This document shows positions 36,893 to 47,769 of a DNA stretch of 64,000 bases, piece by piece. Source of the stretch: Tanypteryx hageni (Eukaryota; Arthropoda; Insecta; Odonata; Petaluridae); assembly GCA_028673005.1 (NCBI GenBank), contig CM054120.1:57596057-57660056 (forward strand), given 5' to 3'. Every line of letters begins with the position of its first letter. The stretch's first letter is position 1. Below the pieces are notes generated by a model, which saw nothing but the letters and a program-made list of their open reading frames with translations, made no database searches and had not been told where the DNA came from. The translations under genes were made by a program, and so were the position numbers.

Positions 36893-36946
36893 AGAACCTG
36901 TTTCACCAGTGACTGGAAGCCAACTGCCAGGTTGAAACGGAAAGTA

Positions 36947-37457
36947 TTAAGAAGACGACCGAGAAACAAGCGAAACGCGGAAAGATTTTTCGGCGTGTGT
37001 GTCGTTTAAATCTGTCAATTTGTATAGGGTCTTGTTGAAATCTGTGTCTGTGTTCATAAGTGTATCGCGGTTTTTGTGAATGTGAAGGTTTTCTAACGAG
37101 TTTAGTGAGTTTTTGGCTGAAGTTATCAGTGTTAAATCGTTTACGTGTATACTATGACCTGTTTCAAAGATGTGGTTGGTAACGCTTGAAATTTCAAAAC
37201 GATTATATTTATTGTGAGCCATGTGTTCCTTGAAGCGTGTTATTAATTTCATTCTTGTTTGTCCTATGTACTTTTTGCCGCAGTGTGAGCATTGTATTTT
37301 ATAAATACCGGACTTGTTCAAAGATTCTGTTCTGTCTTTTGTACTGCCCAGTAAGTTTTTCAAATTTAAAGGATTTGTATATGTTACGGTATAGTTCTTA
37401 TGTTTAAAAATTTTGTTCAAGCCTCTGTTTAATGGTGGAAAATAAGGTAATTTTACA
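36947..37457 (-). pseudogene. PLE GIY-YIG endonuclease, left arm
   Basis: The frame from about 37457 to the stop at 36947 reads KLPYFPPLNRGLNKIFKHKN, then the endonuclease with SGIYKIQCSHCGKKYIGQTR, the catalytic-region RFKEHMAHNKYNRF and HIFETGHSIHVNDLTLI. The Cys-X2-Cys between GIY and YIG is the metal-binding feature of PLE endonucleases. The RT is absent because of truncation at the inversion junction; open sequence upstream of 37459 belongs to the other arm read backwards. Confidence 0.9.
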
Positions 37458-37574
37458 ACTTGCTTATCATAAAAAATAGATAACACATTGAGTTTGACAT
37501 TTTTAGAAAACCTACACATACTGTTAACTTTATTCCTAACAACTCCTTTCACCCTATGAAGCAAAAACAGCTGT

Positions 37575-38289
37575 GTTTCAATTTTTAACACACAGATTAT
37601 GTAACATCCCCCTCAATAAAATCAGATATGCAAAGGAACTTAAACACATAAAACAAATTGCCGCTAAACTTGGATACGATAATAATTTAATTAATAAATT
37701 AGTTAGAAAACATAACTTTAATAAAACTTTGTCCAATGCCACTTCCCTAAAATTAGACACCAAAAAAGAGGACAAATTTGTAAAATTACCTTATTTTCCA
37801 CCATTAAACAGAGGCTTGAACAAAATTTTTAAACATAAGAATTATACCGTAACATATACAAATCCTTTTAATTTGAAAAATTTACTGGGCAGTACAAAAG
37901 ACAGAACAGAATCTTTGAACAAGTCCGGTATTTATAAAATACAATGCTCACACTGCGACAAAAAGTACATAGGACAAACAAGAAGGAAACTAATAACACG
38001 CTTCAAGGAACACATGGCTCACTATAAATATAATCGTTTTGAAAATTCAAGCGTTGCCAACCACATCTTTGAAACAGGTCATAGTATACACGTAAACGAT
38101 TTAACACTGATAACTTCAGCCAATAACTCACTAAACTCGTTAGAAAACCTTCACATTCACAAAAACCGCGATACACTTATGAACACAGACACAGATTTCA
38201 ACAAGACCCTATACAAATTGACAGATTTAAACGACACACACGCCGAAAAATCTTTCCGCGTTTCGCTTGTTTCTCGGTCGTCTTCTTAA
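37575..38289 (+). pseudogene. PLE RT C-terminus and GIY-YIG endonuclease, right arm
   Basis: The frame (FQFLTHRLCNIPLNKIRYAK onward) covers the end of the RT, the linker (KLPYFPPLNRGLNKIFKHKN) and a complete, open GIY-YIG domain (SGIYKIQCSHCDKKYIGQTR, RRKLITRFKEHMAHYKY, NHIFETGHSIHVNDLTLI) to a TAA at 38287-38289. Sequence from 37460 continues the RT upstream in a shifted frame, lost by a small deletion near 37562. The catalytic YVDD part is missing, so there is no autonomous activity, but the endonuclease itself has no stop. Confidence 0.92.
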
Positions 38290-38343
38290 TACTTTCCGTT
38301 TCAACCTGGCAGTTGGCTTCCAGTCACTGGTGAAACAGGTTCT

Positions 38344-38384
38344 ACCCCTGACGATGCCCACCTTGTGGGCGAAATGCATTGGGT
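38344..38384 (+). ncRNA. Hammerhead ribozyme motif (PLE right arm)
   Basis: Stem I ACCC (38344-38347) pairs with GGGT (38381-38384). The core is CTGACGA (38348-38354) and stem II is GCCCAC (38356-38361) with GTGGGC (38365-38370). GAAA follows at 38371-38374, then an A-U closed TGCA loop and U38380 as the predicted cleavage nucleotide. All invariant core bases are intact. Confidence 0.65.
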
Positions 38385-38430
38385 TTGCAGCCCTCTAGTT
38401 GTTTTGGCTAAAGGAGTATTCTACTTTTGT

Positions 38431-38444
38431 TCGACTGTAAGGAA
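38431..38444. repeat. 14-bp PLE target duplication, right
   Basis: Exact repeat of 36757-36770. Confidence 0.92.
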
Positions 38445-40306
38445 TTATAATGAATACTGTAAATAATTATTTACATAATATTTATGAGAAATGGGAGATC
38501 AAAATTTTGACAGAGGAAAAGATGAGATGTACAGTACAAAGACAAACGCATAAAGAAAATTTTAACAAGTCAGCATCTCCTATAAACAACACACGTCCTG
38601 TTCGATCTGAGTGATTATATTCCACGTAGAAAATGTTTAATCGGGTTAAACATTCCCTTCTTGCCGTTGTGTTCCACATGATCTCTAAAGACCGCTTTAT
38701 GGACACTTTCGTTGCCAATGTAGACACACATATGATTTTCACCACATTGCCCTTGATAAAAAGGAATTTATATTACAATGAAAATATCTTTTATAATTTC
38801 ATGAATTAATTTAATTGTAAAGTAATTTCTTGCTTTTAACTAACATCATAGTTAATAAAACAATCTAAAGACTAACATGAATATAATTACTGTTTATTCT
38901 ACACAAAAGTATGCTGTTACTCGAAAAGTAAATTTATATGGATTGTATTCGAAAAGTCACACTCTACTGGGTTTAGTAGGGGTGACATATTTTTCAGTCT
39001 TCTGTTTTGGCAAATTACAAGGCCGTTCTATTGTGGAGATGAATTTATAAATTCATCTAGTGTTAACATAAGCTTTAGAAACTGAAAATTCTAATGTTTA
39101 TCAATGCTATTTTATATTCTTAATGCTATTATGACGAAGTCTGTTGCAATGTAAATTGCTTAGTGATGAATGGATAGTAATTGTGAATTTCTGACATGTT
39201 CTAGATTCATACTGGAAACGACTCCTCCTACGTCTCCTGTCTCCGCTGCCTCCTTCATTTCCCAATCCTCGCTTATTCCAAGATCTCTATTTTTCTACAT
39301 CTTCTTTTTCTTCCTTTGATCTAACCTTCTAGTGGATCTCTTCAGATAAATTCTCTTGTTAGTATGTTCTCTTTTCAATTAGATTTCGTTTGTTTCATGA
39401 ACGGAAGATTATCCGGGCATAAATTAAATTGCCTGGATTACATTTTAGTCTCACTTACGTTCCCCTTGTTTTGCTCCTTGAGCCTTAATTAAGTCAGATT
39501 TTGAGGAGAACGGCTGCCTTCACCCAACTTGCATTCAAAATGTTATTCTATATCTAAGATTAATATGTTAAGCTGCATTTTCATAGATTATTCATATCTT
39601 ACTAACCTTTTTTCTCAGAAGAGTTGCTAAGGCGTAGAACAGCATCTCTTTGGTGTGAATGTACCGGTTTCTGTTTTTTGTATCCTTCAGAGCCCCAAAA
39701 ATTCTTCTTAAACGTTAAATAGTGATTATGGCAATAGATCAAAAAGCTTGGCTATTTATAATCTCTGTCATTAACAGTTTAAGCTTCAATCATTATTGTA
39801 TATCTTAAAAAAATAACAAATACGTTTTCTCCTTAAATTCTACTACAACATTTCAGGAAATCCACCAAAATTTTCAAATACACTCACTTAGGTATAATGG
39901 TTATCTTGTTACCTTGGTAATATACCTCGCGTTCCGCCAATTTTTCTGCGTCGCCTCGCGTCTCAAAGGTTACGTGCAAAGTACCTTTGAATTCTGGGTT
40001 GCCAGTGAATTCGTTCTTAACATATACTCTCTGCAATAGAAGATGACAATTAGCATTATATGCCTGAATTTTAATACGGAGAAAAATAATTCCATTGCAA
40101 ACTAAATTTCCACCATGAAAGTTATATTTTTCAATACTAAAGTCTACGTCAGTCACAGAAATATAAGAAGCGTTACTTGAGGATGCTTCACATTGAGTAG
40201 CATGCTATAATACGTTCTTTACAGATTCATTATTTAATTTTAAAAAAACTCTTCATTTTACTTGTGTTTATTTTGCTATAGACATTATAAATTACTTCGT
40301 GCAAAC

Positions 40307-40906
40307 CTGATAATATGCATATCCTTTGAAGAAGGAAAGATATTTGGAAAGATGTATAAATTCTGTGTTAGCATCAAAACCAACACAGAAAACTGTTCTC
40401 TGGGTCAGGTAATATGCATTTCCCTTGTATTGATGCAGCATTCTACCTCCTGTCAATCTCACAAGCTTTTCTGTGACATCTTGCTAAAAATGAATACAAT
40501 TTTTGTTAAAATTTTATTGTAAATCAATTAAATCGATAATTATAACTTTTAAATATCTCTAAATCATGGCCATTATTTTCTCTCATTGTCTGAAAGACGG
40601 TTTCAGCATCTGCTCCAAGAGCCTTCATAGGATCATAGTTTATGACATCTTCTAAGTATACCCATCCACCATCATCGTCCCAGTTATACTCGAGATTTAC
40701 TCCCGGCTTCGTACAAGTGACGCTTAAGAACCCCTTTTAAATATTTTGCAAATATATAAGACGGAATGATGTTTCGAATCTACTTGCTTGATGTGATTGA
40801 GTAATGACGCAAGGATACGTTATGCGCGTAATGTTAATCATATCAAAATATTTACCTTGGTAAGGTATATTATTCTCCTTTCTAATACTCCGCCTGAGAT
40901 AGCCAT
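40307..40906 (-). CDS. La: La-family RNA-binding protein, 5' exons 1-3
   Basis: Three exons join in frame. Exon 1 (40856-40906, ATG 40904-40906, 17 codons, MAISGGVLERRIIYLTK) ends at donor AAG/GTAAAT. Exon 2 (40547-40733) encodes the C-terminal half of a La motif, NWDDDGGWVYLEDV then YDPMKALGADAETVFQTM, which aligns with the DDGWVPLE and LKAL blocks of La. Exon 3 (40307-40479) encodes the linker and the first half of RRM1 (RTVFCVGFDANTEFIHLSKY), ending CAG/GTTTGC in phase 0, which fits exon R. Intron 1 is about 122 bp and intron 2 is 67 bp. La proteins bind the UUU-OH ends of RNA polymerase III transcripts. The protein is very diverged, and the QxxYY...D.F signature of the La motif is not visible in exon 1 or 2. 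It could be a paralogue or a relic, but all three exons are stop-free. The acceptors of exons 2 and 3 are inferred from phase. Confidence 0.72.
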
Positions 40907-41640
40907 ATTTGAAGCAAATCCCGTTTTCTCAAAAAAGATGTATAGATTACTATTGGAATTACGCTGTGAATCGTTTCTTCTCGCGGTATTGTACACTAAT
41001 GCGCGCCATCTATAAATCCTTTATCACGTGATCATTTCATCGGATGATACGATACGATACGGCCGTTTCTTTGTCTTTAATTTGGTAAATGTTGATAACT
41101 TTGTGAAATGTAACAAAGGTATTACATAATAATTTCAACGAAAGTTGACTGGATGGAGCCACTAGTGCGGTTCTAGAACATTCTATTAAGAAAATGCAAA
41201 TTTGGTCTTTTTAAAAAGCGAGTAATTTATTTATTTATTCAAACCAGCTTTTATTCTAAGCTTTTTTTCCCACTGCAATAGTTTCCAAAATTTCAAGTCA
41301 GACTGCTATGCGCACTGCTGCACTCTGTGAATACTACTTAATTTTGACATTAATCAGAGTTGTAGCGCACACAAAAGAGATAGAAGTGACACCATTTTTA
41401 GAGTTATGTTTAGGGATTGTATTTCAGCTAACCCTTAGTGCTTTTTCATTTCCTGCGAGAGTTGTTGTAGCTAAAGCTGCTTAAAATTTTTCTTTCAACT
41501 ACGCCATTGATTCGTTGACTACTCCATGAATGGACTTCCAGTATTTAACTCCGCAAGCTAATATAGAATTTCTGCATTGTATAGTAAATAGCGACAAAAC
41601 TACACTAGCGGAAAAGCTAATAAAAAAATAATTCTGGACG
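40907..41640. other. 5' flank of the La-like gene
   Basis: This includes the inferred 5' UTR on the minus strand. A short GATAC repeat (about 41047-41061) is present. I see no certain promoter element and no gene. Confidence 0.4.
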
Positions 41641-41654
41641 ATATTACTTAGGGA

Positions 41655-41765
41655 TTGACTCTTCTGGCTAGAGGAGTGGGGGTGTGGTGGCCAATCACAG
41701 GTGGATGGGAGGGAAGCGAAGCTTTCACGCTTCCCTCCATTGGCTGTGAGATAGGAGAGTCTTTC
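41655..41765. repeat. Imperfect palindrome
   Basis: GGAGGGAAGCG (41708-41718) pairs exactly with CGCTTCCCTCC (41728-41738). Weaker complementarity extends outward (TCACAG with CTGTGA, GACTCT with AGAGTC). It sits just upstream of the hAT fragment and may be a collapsed MITE or an element end. Confidence 0.6.
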
Positions 41766-41899
41766 CCACCAACCTCTTTTCTAACCCGAAGTGCAAATTT
41801 CAAAGTAATTTTGTCCAGACTTTTTTTTAGTAGTCATTATTTATCTATATCTATCCTATGCGATGACAGCGTTGATCGTCCGCAAACTGATAAAATTTA

Positions 41900-42330
41900 A
41901 CTACTGCCTGAAGTTGTAAGCAAATCTGGTATAACCGAAGAATATTTTCTTGCGGCAAGTGAGCCAACCTGTTGCGGAGATAAGGCACTTGATAGTGCTA
42001 AGAAGTTTGTTGCAATCACAGATGAAGCTTCAGTAAACACTGGTGAAAAATCAGAATTGTGTGAGCTTTTTCAACCGAAATTTAGAAACAGTACCACTAA
42101 CATAGACCCTCCGCTTTTAAAAATCTGCTGTGCTGTGCACAAGTCTAATCTGGCATGGAAGTCGGCAAGTAAGTCCGTTGTTGACCTTAAGCACATATTT
42201 CAAGGACTCGTAGGATTCGGTTTAATATTATTCTTGTCATTTTTGAACTTGAAGACCTGAGGCACGTTGTGTGGAAGCATCTCAAGTGTTTTCAGTTTGG
42301 AGATTGCATTTCCTTCTAGTTGCTTATGCT
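41900..42330 (+). pseudogene. hAT-like transposase fragment
   Basis: A plus-strand frame reads SKSGITEEYFLAASEPTCCG, VAITDEASVNTGEKSELCEL, then PLLKICCAVHKSNLAWKSAS and DLKHIFQGLVGF. After a frameshift it continues with ELEDLRHVVWKHLKCF. The TDEASVNTG block and the CxxHxSNLAW block resemble the catalytic core of hAT transposases of the KIAA1586-like group. N- and C-termini are missing and no terminal repeats were found. Confidence 0.6.
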
Positions 42331-43025
42331 TTCAATATGAAAACGCGATATTTCGTGCATTTTTAAATCTCGTGATAAATGTACCTAATCAGTGTGACAA
42401 TTCACAGCATAATTATTACGATTAAAAAAATAAAATTCACACTAAACAAAACACGGCATCTTTTGATTTTGAATTAATCGACCGTTATAGAGGAAAGGAG
42501 AATGGTACCTTCCATTATTGTTTATCGTAAAATCACATTTTTAAAACTGTGCAGAACCTCTTCCAACCAAAAACTCGGTCAATTTGCCGGTAATACAAGG
42601 GTAAAGTAGCCAACTATTGAATGCTATTTACTTTTTTAGTGATATGGTGTTATTTATTACAATGAAAATACTTACGAATACTTGAATATATTTAAATCTG
42701 TTGCCCTTAACTTGACGACATTTAAAAACAACAAATAAAATCGCTAGAATAAGTAAGAAAATGCTAAATTAGAAAATGTAATTTTGAATGTGATCAAAAA
42801 GGCTTCCTAATATGGAATTCCCTTAACATGTATTTGCAATCAATTATTTACTTGCAAAAGTCGCAAACGTAAATGTCCTTCTCTGCCGCACTGCATACTT
42901 CATGGCGCCACCCTTGGCAAACAACACATGGCACTCACCTTTCACCTTTTATCTCTTCCTAAAACTTTTTACTGCAAAACAAGCACTGTGCCTCTTTGCT
43001 GCTTGGAGTTTTCGAATTCTCAAAG
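42331..43025. other. Non-coding stretch
   Basis: Nothing I can support. Confidence 0.5.
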
Positions 43026-43840
43026 TCAAAATATTCGGAAGATCGCTATGAAATCACTCTCGTTAAAGACGTTTCTGTTGGGATGGTAGATTTCTGTAAA
43101 TTCAAACCCCTTAACAGCAATCGCACCAGTTTGTTTTTTAAGATGGCCTCTCACGAAAAGTTCTGCAATGTCGAACTGAGTAGCTGGCTTCCCTGTACAT
43201 CTAATATGAGGTCTGACCTCCTCACTATAGTAGGCCTTTAAAGGGCTCATTAAAGTCTCATGAAGTGGTTGCATTTTTTATGTCAAGTGTGGAGGCAAAC
43301 AGAAAAGGCATACGTGGTTTCTAAGTGCTAATTGAATCACATCGAGATTTCGACTATGGGAGAAATATCCAGCAAGGATTAGCAGCAAAGATCTTCCTCA
43401 TTTTGTTGACGAACAATTCGGCCCATTTAATTAAGAGATGTGCCTGAATCCATCCCGAGGGAGGACAGACAGAAATATTTTCAGGCGGAGCACCTTTCAG
43501 GAGCAAATTTTACATTATTATCCGGGAGAAAATCATCAATGGTGCAACAAAGGTGCCTTCAGCGCTCATAAAAGAAGCGACAGTAGCCAATGACCCCCGT
43601 TCAGGCGAAGTTAGGATATCAATTTGTATCTTCCCTTTTAATACAATCACTTGCGGCACTTTTGACAGCACGATGGACAGACCTTTCTCGTCTACGTTAA
43701 AACTACTCTCTACTGGATATTTGTGCTTGTTGAACTCTCGTTCCAATAGAAAAAAAGTGTTATATGCCTTCCTTATTAAATCCTTTTGCGTTTGTAGAAG
43801 ACGATCCCGTTGGCTACTTGGCAAAATTTTTTCCTTATGA
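43026..43840 (-). pseudogene. pogo/Tigger transposase fragment (DDE_1)
   Basis: The minus-strand frame from about 43840 to 43513 contains FNVDEKGLSIVLSKVPQVIV and ERGSLATVASFMSAEGTFVA, the first catalytic Asp block of Tigger/jerky-type transposases. After frameshifts come GWIQAHLLIKWAELFV, a damaged second Asp block (about 43345-43385, LAGYFSHSRN where the family has LDGHYSHS) and LPPHLTHKMQPL. A final frame (43274-43026) covers the C-terminal part. The second catalytic Asp is lost, so the protein would be dead even without the frameshifts. Confidence 0.82.
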
Positions 43841-44457
43841 CGGGACAGAAATATTTTTTACTGCCTGCTGTTTCTTTTTCAATAATGTTCCTTTGTGGTA
43901 AAACATTGCATGATTATCATTATTCCTTTTGCAAACGATAATTGGGCATTGTTTTACATCAAATACCAATTATTGAAACCAATTTTGTGCCGAAATTCGA
44001 GAAGCAGTTAATGTAAATAATTAGCTATATTTTTTTATAACGAAGGTCTAAATATGTAATACTATTTCATATTATGAACGATAAATGGTCCATATTTGGA
44101 ATTTCGCCATATTGGATTTCGAAAACGTTTAACAAATAAACAAATGAAATACGCACAATATTTTCACCAACAGCTTAAAGAACACTTCAAATGTTTAATG
44201 TAAATGTTATGATTGAAAAATGATTCAATAAGTAAACCTAAAAATAAAGAAATGAATACACGCACTTCAAAATCTTTGAAATGCACTGAATAAACTTCAA
44301 TAAATAACGAAAAATACACTCTTAATGGCAGCATCCAAGCAACTGATCTCGATACCTGAATGACTTGGCCGACACTTTCCTTCAATAAATTCGGTGCTTC
44401 TACATACCAGACTTAATATATTGTGGTAGTCCACATTAGGAGAATATTCCCATTTTG

Positions 44458-44760
44458 CTACATTTTAAATTCAGGGCGATCGCTCTCAACATCGACAGTT
44501 GGGATATACATTTTATTCAGGGGCTTATATTCGTTAATGGCATCGGCTTTCCATTGATCTATTCTTTTATCAAAAACAATTGAAGTAGATTCAGAAGGAA
44601 TATTGTTCTTCGGACTGACAATGACAGTCGAAGATGATACAGGTACTGATTGCATGGCAAAAGAAGTTAATTCGGCACTTTGTTTTCGGAGTCTTATATC
44701 TCTTGCTTCTTTTTGTTTTTAAAACTCCCAACCAGATTTTTTAATTCTGTGCCCATTTTT
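44458..44760 (-). pseudogene. Possible hAT N-terminal fragment
   Basis: A minus-strand open stretch reads KKSGWEF, a stop, KQKEARDIRLRKQSAELTSF, then FDKRIDQWKADAINEYKPLN, and ends at TAA 44458-44460. The basic SG...KKQKEARD motif followed by a Ser-rich spacer resembles the N-terminus of ZMYM1-like hAT transposases. It is weak and may be unrelated. Confidence 0.35.
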
Positions 44761-46405
44761 GCCTTATTAAAAATGGAAGAAAAATAAGGAACAAAGGCCA
44801 AACTTTAGAAAAATATATGTACAAATATAATTGTTATTTCCAAAATATGTTAACTAAAAGGGTGAAGATAAGTATATTTTCATGGATAATTAAAGGAAAT
44901 AGGGACTGATAGAAAACACGAGGTCAGTTTGCAATTAGGACAGATTTGTTAAATGACCGGCGATAGTTTTATGTACACATTCTTTTATCAATCATACCCA
45001 AAATGTTTTTCCTAATCTCTACATCTAAAAGGTTACAAGAGTTCTCCATCCTTTGAGTCGGTCTGGGAATTTGCAAAGCAAATGTAGTACGTAGCCGAGC
45101 GTGAGCCAATTGTGAGGGATGCACGGAAATAGAAAGAAGAATGGTCAATGGGAAGGAGGTCTAGCGTTTCACTTAAGCTATTGGTTCGAACCGAATAAAA
45201 GTTTCGAGTTCCGAAGATCTTGATGGTTTGAAAAAATCCGAGCCCAAAAGCGCTTAAAAAATATGGCGCCTGGTGCGGTCGCTCCACCGCTTCATGCCAC
45301 CGCACGGCCCTGCTAACATGAAAACGCCCTCGCCGTTTGCAGTTCGAGTGATTAACTGAGCACGCTCGAGGATAAAAACAAACATAACCGCCATTCACGG
45401 AACTGAAAAAAATAAACATCCACTTCGGCAGGTACTAACGAGGAGATTGACTCACGAAAAGAACTTTCTAATTCTTCACCGAGATAAACCTGTAACGCGA
45501 AGCTTGGGTGTAGTCGAACTTTCAGTTGGCGTTATTTGAAAACGGCATGTTGAGGAACGCGTCCGTTTCAGAATAAAATGCAACTTCGAAAACAGACATT
45601 ACGACGAGCAAAACTCAGCACTATGGAAATTTACATTGACGCTCGCTAACCTATCTTAGCGTCGAACATTTATATAATCGTTAAAATGGAAGAACTTGTT
45701 TTCCTGACAGACGCATTTTTCCATCCGATTCTGCAACATAGGTAAATTTTGCCCTCTGGAAAATATATTAATTTATAAATTTCCGTATGTTAATTTTATA
45801 ACCGTATATTAGTAATTGTAACAATTTAGAGGGCAGACCAAAATTAGTAAGCTTTTGTTATTCAGCTAACATATTTATTGCTCTAATGGCGAACTATATA
45901 AATAATGTTCATTTATATGTAGGAGTCCTACATGTCTTTGTAATATTTCTCTATAAAATGATCTACTTATTTCTCCGTATTGCGAATTATTTTTTTAAAA
46001 GCACTAAGACACCTATGGCAATATCTTGCTTTTTTGGTACAAACCTGTACATTCAGTTCGAATAACTTCAAAACAATAGTCAGAAAATTTTATATAACAA
46101 TAATGAATTAAATCTTCATGTCACGCACAACTGTTTAGCGGCACAGGTAGCGTGGCTGAAAATGGCCCTATTACATATGTTCCATAAGAAACATTTTATG
46201 TTAAAAAACAACTTATTTTCTTTAGCAAATAAAAGGTATGAACTAAAGTAAAATTTTTCTATCGAATTGTTTAATTGATTGATTGATTAATAATGTACGT
46301 TATCAGGCTAGGTTGTCAGAAACCAGAGAAATTAGTAAGTCAATAATTTGAGCCGTACAAAGTTCACAATAGTAAATTATATTAGTTATCATTTAAAAAG
46401 TAATG
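44761..46405. other. Non-coding stretch
   Basis: The frame at 45033-45419 (minus, 128 aa) has no motif or splice support. Nothing else supportable. Confidence 0.45.
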
Positions 46406-46618
46406 TGACATAAAGTTGATGATAACATTGAGGAGACACCTGAAGAAGAAGAAGAGGATTGTCTATGGAAGGAACTCGAAGGCGAAGATCTAGATGAATT
46501 CAATAGAGTTTGGTTGAAAGGAGACACTACAATCGAAAATATCACCAACTCTGATCCAACCTTTTTTCTTTTTGTTTACCGGTCAACGATGACAAGATGT
46601 GGGCAACTTCGTTTATAA
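46406..46618 (+). pseudogene. Acidic ORF fragment, unknown
   Basis: A frame open between stops reads an acidic run (IEETPEEEEEDCLWKELEGE, then DLDEFNRVWLKGD) and continues to TAA 46616-46618. The composition looks like protein-coding sequence, for example the acidic tail of a transposase. There is no start codon and no homologue that I recognise. Confidence 0.35.
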
Positions 46619-47769
46619 TCTAATATTTTCTTAGGTCACAAAAAATTACTGTTAATAAAAAATCACGTGTATACCGTGCAGGCGTCCATAGTAAGGTTTA
46701 AACATTCTTGGACTAAGTGGATGAAAATCTGTTAAGTGCCTGGCGCGTTTTATAATACATCGATAAGCGTACTTGAATCGAGTTTCGCGCTCGTATGACG
46801 AGGTTTTTTCATACATATAAATACGTATTTACATAAATATGTATATTAGAAAAAACTGCTTATGGCCACTATAGAACCCTTTAGTTCACCTCTATCTTTT
46901 CTTTCCGTGTTATTACCACCATCACCCGACTTCATTATCTCTTCTACTACTGCGCCTATTGACTGATTGCAATTCCACAGCACCTATTTAAGAGGATAAG
47001 TTCTCTTTTTCAGCAATGAATACCGTGACAAACTTACCGTTATCTTGAACTTGAATTGATGAAACGGCAAAATATTGTTGCATGGCGGCACGTGATGAAT
47101 AATAAAGGTAATCTTTCCATATAATCATGTTCCGCCTGACAAATTTCATTCATTATCCTATGAGCTGCATTTAATATCCGTTTTAATTCATCTCGCCTTT
47201 TCTAATGAAAAGGTATTCTAGCCATGCTCCGTAAAATGTATCTTACGTATTGATGGTCAAAAGTAGTAAGTAGATGAAATAAGTATAGTTTCTGTAACCA
47301 GAAAAATTCGTTTAATTAGATTTTCGTTATTTTTACTTTAATTTCGAGAAGAACTATATGAGCTATAGTCAAGTGTGTGAGTTAATGTTGCGTCACCATT
47401 TGAAAGTTATTTTCGTAATTTTTTTGTGGATGCATAGCGAATATGGATGCACTTGGTATCGATCTGTAGATATTTTGAGGGAAATGAAAAACAACATCAG
47501 AATAAAATTTGAAAATGATTGGAGGAGTCAGTCTTGAGTAGTTTTTGACACATGTGAAAAATAACTTAGCTGGTGTTACGCACAGACTTAGCGTACTATT
47601 AGGTATAAATTAATTAAATTGAAAAATATTTCATGCAGAAACATTTTTCGAAATGCAAAAATGAATATCATTACGAGAAAAATATTTAATTATTTTCATT
47701 GTACCGAAACTGTAATTTAATTATACAAATATAATAATCCATTCAGCAATATCCGCTCAAATTTCAACA
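46619..47769. other. Non-coding stretch
   Basis: AT-rich, with a small palindrome around 46825 (AAATACGTATTT). No gene seen. Confidence 0.5.

Larger units (their letters stand above)
36775..38430. mobile_element. Inverted twin Penelope-like element in La intron
   Basis: Two 5'-truncated PLE copies face away from a junction near 37459/37460: a minus-strand copy (36775-37459) and a plus-strand copy (37460-38430). Each carries part of the linker or RT, the GIY-YIG endonuclease, a hammerhead motif and the shared end sequence. The arms match as a ~600-bp inverted repeat with few mismatches. A 14-bp target duplication flanks the pair, followed on the left by a few extra bases (AATT). This shows that the pair inserted as one event, or that one copy was added during the same insertion. 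The pre-insertion sequence is intact in units 2 and 3. Confidence 0.93.
36460..40030 (-). pseudogene. La-like 3' exons, unit 4: proximal copy, broken
   Basis: This unit is nearest the single-copy 5' exons. Exon R (39888-40030) is open with good splice sites. Exon A (38566-38751) is open, but its donor has changed from GGTAAAA to GTTAAAA. A GT is now found only one base further upstream, which would shift the frame. A PLE sits in the A-B intron. Exon B (36460-36687) has a TGA about 20 codons in, where the other units read GCAAACTCAGGT, so the xRRM would be cut short. Three independent defects suggest that the proximal set is not under constraint. Confidence 0.87.
35602..40255. repeat. Tandem unit 4 of the La-exon array (with PLE insertion)
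   Basis: After removing the PLE and its duplicated target (about 1.67 kb) the unit is about 2.98 kb, matching units 2 and 3. Its right edge, near 40255, lies in intron 3 of the La-like gene, just downstream of exon 3. Confidence 0.93.

Noticed and set aside
45033..45419. 128-aa minus-strand ORF
   Set aside because: No motif, no splice context and no repeat relative; length is within chance for this much sequence.
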